From Plantago ovata (Eukaryota > Streptophyta > Magnoliopsida > Lamiales > Plantaginaceae), in contig CM051456.1 in assembly GCA_028274465.1 (NCBI GenBank), positions 101,593,348 through 101,657,347 on the forward strand: a DNA stretch of 64,000 bases. The letters are read 5' to 3'. This document shows positions 18,730 to 30,050 of this stretch, piece by piece (positions within the stretch are counted from its first letter, which is position 1; the number at the start of each line of letters is the position of its first letter). The position numbers and the translations under genes were made by a program. The notes under the pieces were generated by a model. It worked only from the letters and a program-made list of their open reading frames with translations, ran no database searches and had not been told where the DNA came from.

Positions 18730-21167
18730 CAACACAACAAAGTGTGCAATATGACCTTGCTGAACTTCAGCAGGTAAATCATGTCCCAGTTTTTGACTCT
18801 AAAACTATTTTCCAAAACATTCCTGAACTTAATTTTATTCTCTTTCAGGCTCAAAAGGAGACCACTGAAGTGGTTCACATCATTGAAGATTTGGAAGTAA
18901 GTTCAGAGGAACTTTACTCAAACTTCAAAAGAACTACCTTGACCAGAGTTGCTAAATCCGTCAGCAACTGGCAAAGGTACAGAAGGATGGATTTTTCCGA
19001 TCTTCACCTTCATTTGTCCAATGAGAAAAAGAGACTTTCTCTGGTGAAACTCGAGACGTTTGTGCACTCCATACTTCCAGAAGAGTTGACATATTCTAAA
19101 CTCATGAGCTCAAGTCTGATTGCTCTAATCAGAGAGAATATGAAAGATAAATTCAAGAGTGCCTCTCCAGCTGAACAAGCTGTGATGCTCAAGGGTTCCT
19201 TTGTACCCGTGGTGGCTGATCCCCACAAAATCAATGAGGAAGAGAAAGTTACAAGTGCAACAATGTACAAACATCTTGAGTTGGTCATACTGACGGACGA
19301 TGATGAAGAAGAAGAGGATGAAAATATCCCCAAAGATCCAAGTGATGATGAAGGAAAAGATTCTAAGGACAAAAAGGATGATGATGATGATAATCGAGGT
19401 CCTAGTCCTGATGCTGGTGGACTTAAACTGACAGTTGCTGAGACTGAACATCATGATACTGAAAATCAGCAAGCTGATCACACTACAAGTAAGCATCAAG
19501 AATCCACTCCTGCTCCTGCTGAGACAAGTACTCAAGCAACTGAACAAGTTGTTGAAACTGAAGTAGAGTACGCCAGAAAGCGTGCTGAAATGAAATTAGG
19601 CAAAAGTAAGCTTTCTGATGCCGAGTTAACTTTACTCGATGCCAAGGTCACCGAACCAAACCTTGATGATGAAGAAATGGATGAAGATTATCAAAGAGCA
19701 CTTCAAAACAGTCTACAGATTCATGCAAGGCATACGCAGAATCTAGACATTGATCAATCTTCAGGAGTGAAGCACACGGAAGTCCCCTCCCTTTCACTTA
19801 CTACTGGTGAAACTCCAGTTGTTGAGTGTAAAGAGTTGCCCTCAGCAACCACTCAACCTAAAGTGAATGAAGCTACAGATTTAGGAACCAAGGTTGTTGG
19901 CCTTGATGAATCTGATGACGAAGAAAATCTCTTCAATTTTTCAGCAAACGAAGAAGAACTGACAAAGAAAGCTCAACCCCCAGTGGTTACAATTCCTCCT
20001 CCTTCTCTTGTTCATGATGAAGGAGATGCTGAAAGAAGCCGTTTGCTGATCAATGATGATCAATTCGCTACTGAGCTTAAAGTTCATTCACTAACTCCCA
20101 CTTTAGTGTCGTTCCCTAGTGTTGAGGATTTTACTCCCAGAATTAAGGTACTAATGGCTGTTCACAAAGCCTGCAAAGAAGAGGATGATGCACTGCTTGC
20201 TGAGAGTCCGCTGGACATAGGCAAGATACTGGCTACTGTGCTGAAACGCACTACTTCTCTTACAATAACTCAGAAATACATAAGTCTACATCATAAAAGC
20301 TATGAAGAAGATGTCAGTCAAGCACTCAAACTGGCAAAAACCGCATTGAAAAATGCTCAGACTTTCATTGAAGAAAAAGTCGACAATGAGCGCAGACATG
20401 AGGAGAAATTGGTGAGTATCAAAGAAGAAATGTCCAAGCTGACTGCTGATCAACAAGGAATAATTCTTAAGTACAACAGCCTAAGTAAACTTGCTGAAAA
20501 TTGCAATGAATTTTTCTCTCTGCACATTCACCCAATGATGCAATCCATGTCTAAGGGGGAAGATAAACAAAGAAAATCTTCAAGAAAGAAAACCCCTGCT
20601 GAAGCGCCATTGATTCTGCCTAGTCCACCTCCCAGAGAACCTCTTGCTGAAAGAGAGCAAAGTTCTAAGAGACGAGCTGAAATAGATTCTGAGAGAAATT
20701 CAGCAAATCCGAAAAGGAGAAGAACATCTGCTGAAACTCATGAATATTGTCATACTGAGAGTTATCAAGATCTGAATGAAGATGATGATGATGATGATAA
20801 CCAAACAATGGCTCAAGCAATAAGAGCTAGACCAATCACAGCCCTAACTCCTTCTGGCCACTCAAAATATTTCTCTTCTGACTCAAGATCTTCAGCAAGA
20901 GATCAAGAAAATGCAAAGTCAAGAAGAAGAAGGCAAAGACAGGAAGAAAAGAGGCTAGCCAGCATTGCCATTGGCTCTGGCATTGAATACACAAAGACCA
21001 GCAATGAGGAAACAACTCAAAATGTGATAAGAAACCTTCATGGTTGCTGGATCTTAAAGCTGGAAGATGTGTTGGTAAATGATTTCTTTCCAACTGCTGT
21101 ACTGAATCAAATGTACACTTGGATTGAATTAAAAGTTCAAAGAAAAGAAAGGAATCCTCCTGCCTAC
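18730..21167 (+). CDS. S envelope-position ORF, first part (interrupted on both sides)
   Basis: The frame is open from the A1 junction to the A2 junction with no stop, about 812 codons. Its true start is beyond A1 and it continues at 29330. The N-terminal 170 residues look folded. The middle is low-complexity and acidic (Asp/Glu runs at 19285-19400, and a GAT repeat near 20780). The C-terminal third holds a likely coiled coil around 20290-20520 and basic Lys/Arg-rich stretches such as RRRRQRQEEKR. I see no clear signal peptide or transmembrane segment in this part. It lies downstream of where Copia pol would end and upstream of the PPT. Calling it envelope-like rests on position only. Confidence 0.6.
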
Positions 21168-22411
21168 TGATGTAACGTTTGTCAGTCGTCAATCAAATAA
21201 TATTTGTAATTAGCCAAAGGCAATCCACAACTACAACGAAAACCGTAGTGTAGTAGTAGAATGACTCGAGTGTCGTTCTCTCAGGACTATAACTAGCTTA
21301 ATCTATTTAACAAGAGAATATAAAACAACAGATAAATAGCAATAGGGGTTTTCTAGCAGATAATGGAGATTGGTGATAGTATGGTCCTTCTTAACATAAT
21401 GAGTCGATAATCATGCATAAATTCCTCGGTCTTGCATAGAGATCTTTGAATCAATCTTGTGTCCTGTTGCAAGTATTAAGCACTACGAAGATAATTTGGT
21501 CTGACTAGTCAACACTGATGTCCTAATGTGTTCCGTAATTATTCAACACTACGAAGATAATTGGTCTGATGGTCGACTAGTGTCCATGCGTGCATAATAA
21601 TCAATACAACATACGAGAATTTTGGTTGCAACTGATCAGCGAAATAAAGCAATGACACGGAGTATAATGCGCGATATAGCCATTAGCATGATTATCTTCC
21701 CTCGCTAAGAATTCACATACTACCACCAATGATAAGTTTAGCTACTCATAATAGGCATGCAATCAATAGCAATCATAGAAGAAAACATATTGAAAGAAGA
21801 ACAAAATAAGTAGATAAAAACTGTAAGATACAAAGTTACCGAAGGTTGTCAATCTCCGGATGATTGCGATCCTACGCGCTCCAATCTGCTATGAAAAAGT
21901 ATCCCCTAAGCTATGGAACTCCCAGGACAGGCCCCGGGAAGTCCCTACCTAAAACTATAGAGAGAGGTGAGAAAGTAGGCTTGGAAAGATATGATTTTCG
22001 GAGAAAAACTGAGCTCTATATATAGGCCCCGAAATTGCCCACGGCGGTTCGCCCCACAGCTATTTCGCGGAATTTCCGCGTTTTCGACGCGGTTTTGGAT
22101 TTCTTCACCTTTTCGGACTCGGTTTTAGACTTCTAGTAGCCTTCTAACCTCCAGATTCGGCCCCTAGACTCCAAATCCTATCCGGAAACCTTCAGATACT
22201 CTAAATAGGCTTATGGAACACCAATTCCTTGTAGACTTAAATATAATTGCCCCGAAATCTCCGAATTTCAACCAAAACCTGTAAAATAAAATCTAAAGGG
22301 AAACGTGACACTATTCTAATAAAATGTACTAAAATATAGCTAAATTAACATAGAGGATAGCTAAAATAGGTGAAAAAGACTCGAATGAAAGTGTAAAATA
22401 CACATTCATCA
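21168..22411 (-). repeat. A2 3' LTR (1,244 bp)
   Basis: It runs TGATGTAACG to TTCATCA and has the same length as 28081-29324. The GC hairpin upstream of the TATA box is weakened here (GGCGGTTCGCCCC). Confidence 0.95.
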
Positions 22412-25400
22412 AACTCCCCAAACCGAACTTTTGCTTGTCCTCAAGCAACTAAGCTAGACTCTAATACAAAAAACATGCAAGACTCAAAATGGAGTTTCAT
22501 GCCAAATAAAATGAACTAATCTACTGAATCTACCAAATAATATATGAACAAAAACCATATGAATCAAAGCATGAATATAGGTTGAAGAATACCTCGATTG
22601 ACTTATACACATCCACATAAGCACTTATGTCAAAACAAGATAGTCTCTCGTAACATTCTCTACCTGGACCTAGTCAGTGACGATGTAATGATGCATGCTA
22701 AGATACGAATGGTTGCCCCGTGCCTATGAAACTGAGGACTTACTGCTGTTCCACCATGTTAAGACTTTCCCTCAAAAGAGGTCGAACCAGTACTGGCTCT
22801 CATCAAACGAAGGAGGGTTCCCTATAAAAGATAACTCTCCCCTATTATACCCATCTCTCAAGTAAAGTCTTAAGCTATTCACCACTTCCTGAATGGCAGG
22901 ACGAGGGTGGTCTAGAACAGATGACACTCAAGACAAACAAAATAAAAAACACGATTACGAACAATACGAAAAATGGAAAAGACTCAAAACTTTGCTAAAC
23001 TGCTATTTGGCTTTTCTTTTTTTTTTTTAGACCCTTCTTTGCTTTTTTGGGGTCTTCTTTTTTCTTTCCAGATTCTTTTTTCAGTTTCTTTTTCTCTTTT
23101 TTCTGGAATTTTCTTTCTTTTTTTTTTTTTCGATTTTTTCTAGCCAGCAGTAGCATAACAAAAAGAGAAACAAAATGACTCACACGACTTCCCCAAACCT
23201 ATTCGAAAGAATAGGTTGGAGTACAAATTTACGGAAAAAGGAAAATAAACTCACGAAACGAAAAATGAAAAACAGAAACAAGTCTATGATGGTGTAACAC
23301 CCTCCCCAAACCTATTCGGAAGAATAGGTTATAAATAAAGGATCACACAACCTCACACTACCTCCTTCCTAGGCATTTAGCAATCTCAAAGCATGGTGAA
23401 GACTTGTTGCCTCTTAGGTACATAATTACTCGGGAAACAACCATAAGACCCTAACATGCATCATCCTATTATAAAGGCCTTCGTGAACCGCAGTAGAGAA
23501 AACACCACTAAGTGATGTCGAGACTACCTAGCTCAACTAAGTGCAATACATAAATGTGACAAACCAAGCGAGAAAAACCTCAAAAAAACTCATAGAGATG
23601 AAGCATACGATTAATGGCATAGCTAGCTGATTTACCCAATAAAATAGTTCAAAAAATTCGGCAATAAACTCCATATAAAACATGCAAAACTATCCTAGGA
23701 TGAATGAAGTGAAATGCAACCTAAAAAATCTAAGAAAGCAGTAAACGTGCAAATGCAAATGCAAACTGATAAAGCATGCAAGGTACTATACTCATCCTAC
23801 CAATGCCAAGTTCCAAACTAACAACATCAGGTCACTTAAATCCCATCCCCCCTCATGAAATTAACGCTAGTCCCTAGCAGTAAGAAAATGAGGAAATAAG
23901 ATGTGATACTAGATGTTACCCCATGGTTTGGCCTCGGTCGGCTGAGTATGCTGCTCTTGAGTTATTGGGCCTCTTCTGGGAGCTTCATATATGATCATCG
24001 GGACTTGTGGTAGTGGCAATAGTTCCATCAAAAGATTGGATAGGACCGATTCAACCATCTGTATCATCATCGTCCCTCTTGTCTTCATTGTCACTACTGT
24101 CACGCACATCGTCACTTGTAGAGTTGTAGTGTCGAAGGGAATCTTCAAGATTGGCCGCCTCTGTTATGGAATCTTCCACCCGGTATCTCTCCAATAGCTT
24201 GTGAACTGTTGAAGGGGAAAAGCAAATGGCCTTAGGTTCTTCCCCTCCAACGTTTCACACTCTAGGGAGGTCACAGCAGGCTGTTCGGGTATTCAGAGGT
24301 TGTCTTCCATCTTTTCCAATGTCGACCACATTCTCTACAGTTGATGTTCCCAATATCAATGTTATGCTCCTTTTAGAGGCAGGCAAGGGGCGCCCCAACG
24401 AGGGACTGTGTACCCATGTCGTTACGTTTTGGAACCAAGCTAGCGCTTCGGAACCCTCTAGAAACTGCGAACTCAAGATCAAATCCGTCGCTGCGAGAAT
24501 GTCCCGGTGCCTTCCAGTTCACACGAACTTTGCAGTCCTTGTGATGGAGTGATGATGTAATAGTGGTTTCTGACCCTTCGGTGGTGCATGAATAGGCATA
24601 GGAGTCCTTACTCCAGGTGTACTCTAGCTCCTCCTCTTGGATAATCCATGACGTTGTTGTCAAACCCCTTGGCTCGAACGCACATCTAGCGAGACCACCT
24701 TCCTTGACATGGTTCTTCACAGCAATCATACGAGAATGCTCCCTTCCCTTAGTATGGTACCTACAAACAGCGATTAGCACCTCGTACGACTCAAAACAAA
24801 CTCAAATATATGCTAGTGTAAAGCGAGACACACAAGTGATAAAATCAACAATCGAACTCCCCAAACCACAATGTCTAGCCTAGCTTCTTCATCATGCAAC
24901 ATATCAACGTAACTACTACATGCAATACATCACATCATGCTCTTACTAGACAACCAATAACCTTGATAACAAGGTTTCAATTCATACCATAGCAACGCAA
25001 AAATTTGACCAGCATAAATCCTCAATCTCAACTAATAAGCATTCTATCGTCAAATCCACCAATATTACACCAATAAACATATCCTTATGCTAGAAATCAA
25101 AGATAAAGACATAATGCATAACAAGATATATCATCTAATAGCAAAATACCCAAATCAACAATTTAAGCAAAATTGAGCATGCAATTGATAGTAAATAACA
25201 TGTCTAATCATATAAACAACATACCCATGCATCAAACAAGCATAATTGAAGCTCAAATTAGAAAACCCCCAAATTCAAAAATTAGGGTTCTTAAAGATGA
25301 TACCTCAGATCTGCAAATCTAACGAATTAGGATGGAATCTGTTCGGATAGGGTGATATATCATGTAATAGGCTTCGAATTAAGCTAAAGAACACTCAATT

Positions 25401-25838
25401 TGGTCAAGAAACGAAGAAGTTATGAAGATTTAGAAGCAAAATCGCAGTTTTCGGGTTTTTTTGGGAGTATGAATGAAGAAGAATGAAGAAAATAAGGTTT
25501 TGGGGTTGAAATCCGTGTTTTTTGAGATCTGGGACCGTGGGGCGGTTCGCCCCACGTGTGGGGCGGTTCGCCCCGTGCTCCCCAATGCGGGGAGACGGGT
25601 CCCGATGTCAAAAAAATGCGGTTTAAATCCCGAAACTAATTTTTTCAAAAAACCACTCGAAAAATCTCACTCGAACAAAAGCATATACGACACACACATG
25701 AACAAATTCGCATATGAGAAGCAAATAGTTCAAGAATGAATGCATGCAGAAAAGCAGTAAAGAAAGCGATAAAAAATTCCGGGTTGCCTCCCGGATAGCG
25801 TCATTGTTTTAAGTCTTTGACTCGACTCCTGTCTGCGC
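22412..25838 (-). other. A2 3' noncoding region
   Basis: The PPT lies at 22412-22429. A polypurine tract (T/C-rich on the plus strand) spans about 23008-23140. Hairpins with arms AACCTATTC and GAATAGGTT lie at 23196-23217 and 23309-23330. Two GGGGCGGTTCGCCCC hairpins lie at 25539-25553 and 25560-25574. A minus-strand frame at 24373-24780 is listed separately. No RT or integrase similarity is visible in any frame. The stretch 24800-25500 is AT-rich and otherwise featureless. Confidence 0.8.
24373..24780 (-). CDS. Unrecognised frame in the A2 3' region, possible second or captured exon
   Basis: A 135-codon minus-strand frame carries the segments CRYHTKGREHSRMIAVKNH and EEELEYTWSKDSYAYSC. Its beginning contains a possible 3' splice site (CTAAT branch-like motif, then TTTGTAG) near 24760, so coding may start after an intron. 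A1 has the same frame without indels for the first 75 codons and then a TAA. Amino-acid frame conservation continues downstream (RHYNSTSDDVRDSSDNE in A2 against CHYNSTSEDVRDSSDNE in A1). I do not recognise the protein. It could be an env-position ORF remnant, a captured host fragment, or chance. Confidence 0.3.
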   Translation of the reverse strand: MLIAVCRYHTKGREHSRMIAVKNHVKEGGLARCAFEPRGLTTTSWIIQEEELEYTWSKDSYAYSCTTEGSETTITSSLHHKDCKVRVNWKAPGHSRSDGFDLEFAVSRGFRSASLVPKRNDMGTQSLVGAPLACL

Positions 25839-27911
25839 CTATCTCCTCTTTTTGCGGGTACTAGACTTCCCCTTCATTGACCTCCTCTCCATGCCACGAA
25901 CCTGTGAATAAGAAAGAATATACGCTGCAAGACCACAATAGTGAGTAGTAATATCTGGCGGTTCTGGTGGATCAGGTATGGCTTGCAATACGTGTTGTTT
26001 GCCATCCACCTCGATGGTGCAAGTTCTTTGGTAGATGTCCATCACGGAGCGTAGCTTGGTCAAGAATGTTTGCCCTAAGAGTATGACATCCCCCGTCCCA
26101 GGTGCAGATGCCGGCATAACTACGAAATTGGTGTATATAGATGCTTCACCAATCTTGACCAACACATTTTTCACAACTCCCTCGGGTCTCATAAAGGATC
26201 CATTCGCCAATTGTACAATAGCCCTTTGCTCAGATAGTTTTCCGATGTTGCTCTTTTCAAACACATTCAAAGGAATTACGTTTGAGTAGGATCCCGTATC
26301 AAGTGTAGCACGGACATCTTCAAGCTCACCAATCCCTACCTTAACATCGAAACTTTTAGGGAGTGGTTCAGGATCCTCTTGCTCCTGATCACTTGTGTCA
26401 GAACCTAGGCCCTTCTCTTCTTCCTCAGCCTGTAGAAGTTCTTCCTTCATGCAACCCTTGCACCTAACAACCTTCCTGATGGTGATTTCGTCAGGTACAT
26501 CATCAGCTAATGTAATGGCATTCGACTTCACTGTGCTGCTAGGTAGTTTTCGGTCGATCAACTCTTGCATCTTTTGATGGGCAAGCCTAGTGCTCTCTTC
26601 CAACTTATCAAGCCTTGCCCTAGTCTTCTCAGAATCTTCCTCATAACGTTTGAGAAAACTTTGTGTGTGATCAACCATCTTCTGTAAGTTCTCCATCAGT
26701 AGAGCCGACTTCGTCTTCGGTGGCTCTTTCGGAGCGGGGTTTTCGCAGTGATCATTACCATAGTTCAGCCTACTACGGTCTTGGTTAGGTCCATAAGTTT
26801 GGTAAGCTGGTGCATATCCTTGAGTGTTACGGTATCCTCTTCTCCAAAATCCACCTCGAGGATTCCTCCCGTCTTGTCCGTAGCTAACTTCCTGAGTACC
26901 AAACTCCGTAGCAAAGGCTTCTTCTTCTCCTCCTCGAGCCCAGTTGCCATCATCGTATGCCAACTCCGATCTACACATATGGGCCCCATGCCCATAGTTC
27001 TTGCATATTCGGCATACTTCGTTCGAAACAGCTGTTCCGGTGGCGCTCTTGAGGACTTGCTTCAATTTGTTGGTGAAGCACTCGAATTGATCCCCATTCC
27101 CCCTGTACATAGGGGCTTCTTGAGTCGGTGGAGCTTCAGGTCCACGTCTCCTAACCATTGCTCTTGGGTCCTTGAACTGCGAACCCTTGGCAAGCCATTC
27201 GAAAACAGCCCAGACGGCTTCTGCGGTTTCCTCCCAAATATTGCCTCGGCATTGGAAATCCACCACTTGTTGGTTCTCGAAGGTTAGTCCATTGTAGAAG
27301 TGTTGGACTAGGTCGGGAAGTTCAAAACCATGGTTAGGGCACTTGTTCGTGAGATCTTGGAACCTCTCGAACGCGGTGTAGATAGTCTCATCATAGTCTT
27401 GCTTGAAACCAATAATCTGCGCCTTTAGCGCGGTAGTCAAAGTGTGTGGGAAGTATTTCTCCATGAAATCTGAAAAAACCTTTTCCCAAATGTCCAGCGA
27501 GCCGGCTGGTAGAGAACTCAGCCATGACTTGGCTCTATCGCCAAGTCCCATAGCAAAAACCTTCATCCTCAACTCATCCGTTGTTATATCAGCTCCGGGT
27601 CGTGGGAGTTGGTTGACGAAATCATCGATATCGTTCAAATACCCCATCACATCTTCCCTTGATAAGCCATAGAACCTCGGAAGTTGTTGGAATGCGTGGT
27701 TCTTGATCTCCAGATCTCGGGTTGCAGGCGAAAGAACAATCGCCGGTCCCTTCATACGATCCTTGGTGGGTTGTACCCATGCCTTCAGTGGTCTAGCTTC
27801 TGCCATTCCGTCGATTTCCTTGAAAAGGAGTCGCCTTCTTTGGTGGTAGACTCTATCGATCTCAGCAATTGAATCAGCAAGCGGTATTCCTGCAGAACGT
27901 GTATGCGGCAT
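25839..27911 (-). CDS. gag: A2 Gag-protease polyprotein (intact, 690 aa)
   Basis: The ATG at 27911 (MPHTRSAGIPL) is preferred over an upstream TTG. Residues 45-230 form the retrotransposon Gag core with MGLGDRAKSWLSSLPAGS and YDETIYTAFERFQDL. A C-x2-C-x4-H-x4-C zinc knuckle (CRICKNYGHGAHMC) follows near residue 300, then a predicted coiled coil around residues 390-450. A protease-like domain with LDTGSYSNVIP is near residue 545, and a basic tail ends RKKRR. The frame then stops, and no pol follows in any frame. The likely role is capsid formation in the cytoplasm and self-processing, with RT and integrase supplied by another element. Confidence 0.93.
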   Translation of the reverse strand: MPHTRSAGIPLADSIAEIDRVYHQRRRLLFKEIDGMAEARPLKAWVQPTKDRMKGPAIVLSPATRDLEIKNHAFQQLPRFYGLSREDVMGYLNDIDDFVNQLPRPGADITTDELRMKVFAMGLGDRAKSWLSSLPAGSLDIWEKVFSDFMEKYFPHTLTTALKAQIIGFKQDYDETIYTAFERFQDLTNKCPNHGFELPDLVQHFYNGLTFENQQVVDFQCRGNIWEETAEAVWAVFEWLAKGSQFKDPRAMVRRRGPEAPPTQEAPMYRGNGDQFECFTNKLKQVLKSATGTAVSNEVCRICKNYGHGAHMCRSELAYDDGNWARGGEEEAFATEFGTQEVSYGQDGRNPRGGFWRRGYRNTQGYAPAYQTYGPNQDRSRLNYGNDHCENPAPKEPPKTKSALLMENLQKMVDHTQSFLKRYEEDSEKTRARLDKLEESTRLAHQKMQELIDRKLPSSTVKSNAITLADDVPDEITIRKVVRCKGCMKEELLQAEEEEKGLGSDTSDQEQEDPEPLPKSFDVKVGIGELEDVRATLDTGSYSNVIPLNVFEKSNIGKLSEQRAIVQLANGSFMRPEGVVKNVLVKIGEASIYTNFVVMPASAPGTGDVILLGQTFLTKLRSVMDIYQRTCTIEVDGKQHVLQAIPDPPEPPDITTHYCGLAAYILSYSQVRGMERRSMKGKSSTRKKRR

Positions 27912-28059
27912 ACACAATCTGTGACAGACTAGGAAAGGTGATTAGAAATAGACTAGGAAAGCAGTATTAGAGAGAGATTAAAAAGGAAAACTAAAACTAA
28001 TAGTATTAGGAATCTAAAGCTGTAAATAAAAACAAATTAAATAGAAAAAAGGAGTATAG

Positions 28060-28077
28060 TCCCCGGCAACGGCGCCA
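28060..28077 (-). other. A2 primer binding site (tRNA-Asp type)
   Basis: TGGCGCCGTTGCCGGGGA on the minus strand, three bases from the 5' LTR; identical to A1 and A3. Confidence 0.9.
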
Positions 28078-28080
28078 ATT

Positions 28081-29324
28081 TGATGTAACGTTTGTCAGTC
28101 GTCAATCAAATAATATTTGTAATTAGCCAAAGGCAATCCACAACTACAACGAAAATCATAGTGTAGTAGTAGAATGACTCGAGTGTCGTTCTCTCAGGAC
28201 TATAACTAGCTTAATCTATTTAACAATAGAATATAAAACAGCAGATAAATAGCAATAGGGGTTTTCTAGCAGATAATGGAGATTGGTGATAGTATGGTCC
28301 TTCTTAACATAATGAGTCGATAATCATGCATAAATTCCTCGGTCTTGCATAGAGATCTTTGAATCAATCTTGTGTCCTGTTGCAAGTATTAAGCACTACG
28401 AAGATAATTTGGTCTGACTAGTCAACACTGCTGTCCTAATGTGTTCCGTAATTATTCAACACTACGAAGATAATTGGTCTGATGGTCGACTAGTGTCCAT
28501 GCGTGCATAATAATCAATACAACATACGAGAATTTTGGTTGCAACTGATCAACGAAATAAAGCAATGACACGGAGTATAATGCACGATATAGCCATTAGC
28601 ATGATTATCTTCCCTCGCTAAGAATTCACATACTACCACCAATGATAAGTTTAGCTACTCATAATAGGCATGCAATCAATAGCAATCATAGAAGAAAACA
28701 TATTGAAAGAAGAATAAAATAAGTAGATAAAAACTGTAAGATACAAAGTTACCGAAGGTTGTCAATCTCCGGATGATTGCGATCCTACGCGCTCCAATCT
28801 GCTATGAAAAAGTATCCCCTAAGCTATGGAACTCCCAGGACAGGCCCCGGGAAGTCCCTACCTAAAACTATAGAGAGAGGTGAGAAAGTAGGCTTGGAAA
28901 GATATGATTTTCGGAGAAAAACTGAGCTCTATATATAGGCCCCGAAATTGCCCGCGGCGGTTCGCCCCACAACTATTTCGCGGAATTTCCGCGTTTTCGA
29001 CGCGGTTTTGGATTTCTTCACCTTTTCGGACTCGGTTCTAGACTTCTAGTAGCCTTCTAACCTTCAGATTCGGCCCCTAGACTCGAAATCCTATTCGGAA
29101 ACCTTCAGATACTCCAAACAGGCTTCTGGAACACCAATTCCTTGTAGACTTCAATATAATTGCCCCGAAATCTCCGAATTTCAACCAAAACCTGTAAAAT
29201 AAAATCTAAAGGGAAACGTGACACTATTCTAATAAAATGTACTAAAATATAGCTAAATTAACATGGATGATAGCTAAAATAGGTGAAAAAGACTCGAATG
29301 AAAGTGTAAAATACACATTCATCA
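28081..29324 (-). repeat. A2 5' LTR (1,244 bp)
   Basis: Same ends and length as 21168-22411. The TATA box (TATATATA) is at 28930-28937. A small frame reading out of this LTR into S at 29267 is the resumed S frame, not an LTR gene. Confidence 0.95.
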
Positions 29325-29329
29325 CCTAC

Positions 29330-29810
29330 CCAAGAAACATTGCTGCAAGATGGCTGAATCTGGAAGTCTTAGTAAGAAGAACATCTATTGGCAAGCTAAT
29401 GAAGCAAGAGTCTGATTTAATCAATCCAATTGATGTTGCTTACTATACCGATCCTTTAACCAAGAAGTCAAAAAAGAAATATGGCTTGATCCCTTATGAG
29501 TATTTCTATCTCACTGCCAAGGATCAAGAAGAAGATCTTCTCTGGTTCAGAAAGATTCATGCTAACAAGGGAATTTCAGATACACAACTTCTCCATGCCA
29601 GTAATTGGGGCATGCACTTGTGGGTACTGCACTACAAAGAAATGAATGGTGAAAACCATCATTATACTGCCTGCAAGAATGCAAGGATCATTCAGCTTTG
29701 AAGTCCGTAAGGTACTTGAAGATTACGAAAAGGATTGTGTTGAATTTTCTGCGCTTGCTGAGAAAAGTGTAAGGGAGATTCTGAGAAAATCTTCTGCTGG
29801 AATAGTTTAA
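29330..29810 (+). pseudogene. S envelope-position ORF, C-terminal part
   Basis: The frame resumes in phase after the A2 target-site copy and stops at 29699-29701. In another phase coding continues (FEVRKVLEDYEKDCVEFSA) to a TAA at 29808-29810, so a small frameshift near 29690 has broken the end. The segment WLNLEVLVRR and the surrounding residues look like a folded domain that I do not recognise. Confidence 0.55.
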
Positions 29811-30050
29811 GTCCCTTGTAAAAGCTTTGTTTGTTTTTGTTTGCTGATTTGTGTAGTTATCTCTAAACTTTATTGTAAACTTACTGAAAGATAACTATCA
29901 GCAATAAGCTTTTGACTCTTATTGGTTTTTGATTATGCAATCTACTTATGCTTACTGTTTTATTATTCAAGTATGTTTGCATCATTCAAACTGATTTATT
30001 CAACATCAGATACCTCTAAAAGGGTAACAATTAATTTAGCCATGGATTGC
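29811..30050 (+). other. S 3' untranslated stretch before A3
   Basis: AT-rich, no ORF. It ends with ATTGC (30046-30050), the A3 target-site copy. The S sequence resumes at 46690 with the PPT. Confidence 0.7.

Larger units (their letters stand above)
21168..29324 (-). mobile_element. Element A2: complete gag-only Ty3/Gypsy (Athila-related) retrotransposon
   Basis: A2 is flanked by CCTAC at 21163-21167 and 29325-29329. Removing it restores the S reading frame. The LTRs are both 1,244 bp and differ at about 20 positions by eye (about 1.6%). Reading right to left it has a 5' LTR, a tRNA-Asp-type PBS, an intact gag-protease frame, a 3.4-kb noncoding region and a PPT. It has no RT, RNase H or integrase. 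It fits the class described as terminal-repeat retrotransposons with a GAG domain (TR-GAG). It is the reference copy for the A family here. Confidence 0.95.

Noticed and set aside
18744..21170. Stand-alone host gene of 808 codons
   Set aside because: The frame is already open at the A1 junction, ends exactly at the A2 TSD and resumes beyond A2; it lies just ahead of a Copia-type PPT and LTR, so it belongs to element S.
26748..27287. Plus-strand ORF of 179 codons opposite A2 gag (also 16378-16686 and 42377-42883)
   Set aside because: It is the shadow of the gag frame on the other strand; its conservation follows from gag conservation, and it has no recognisable domain.
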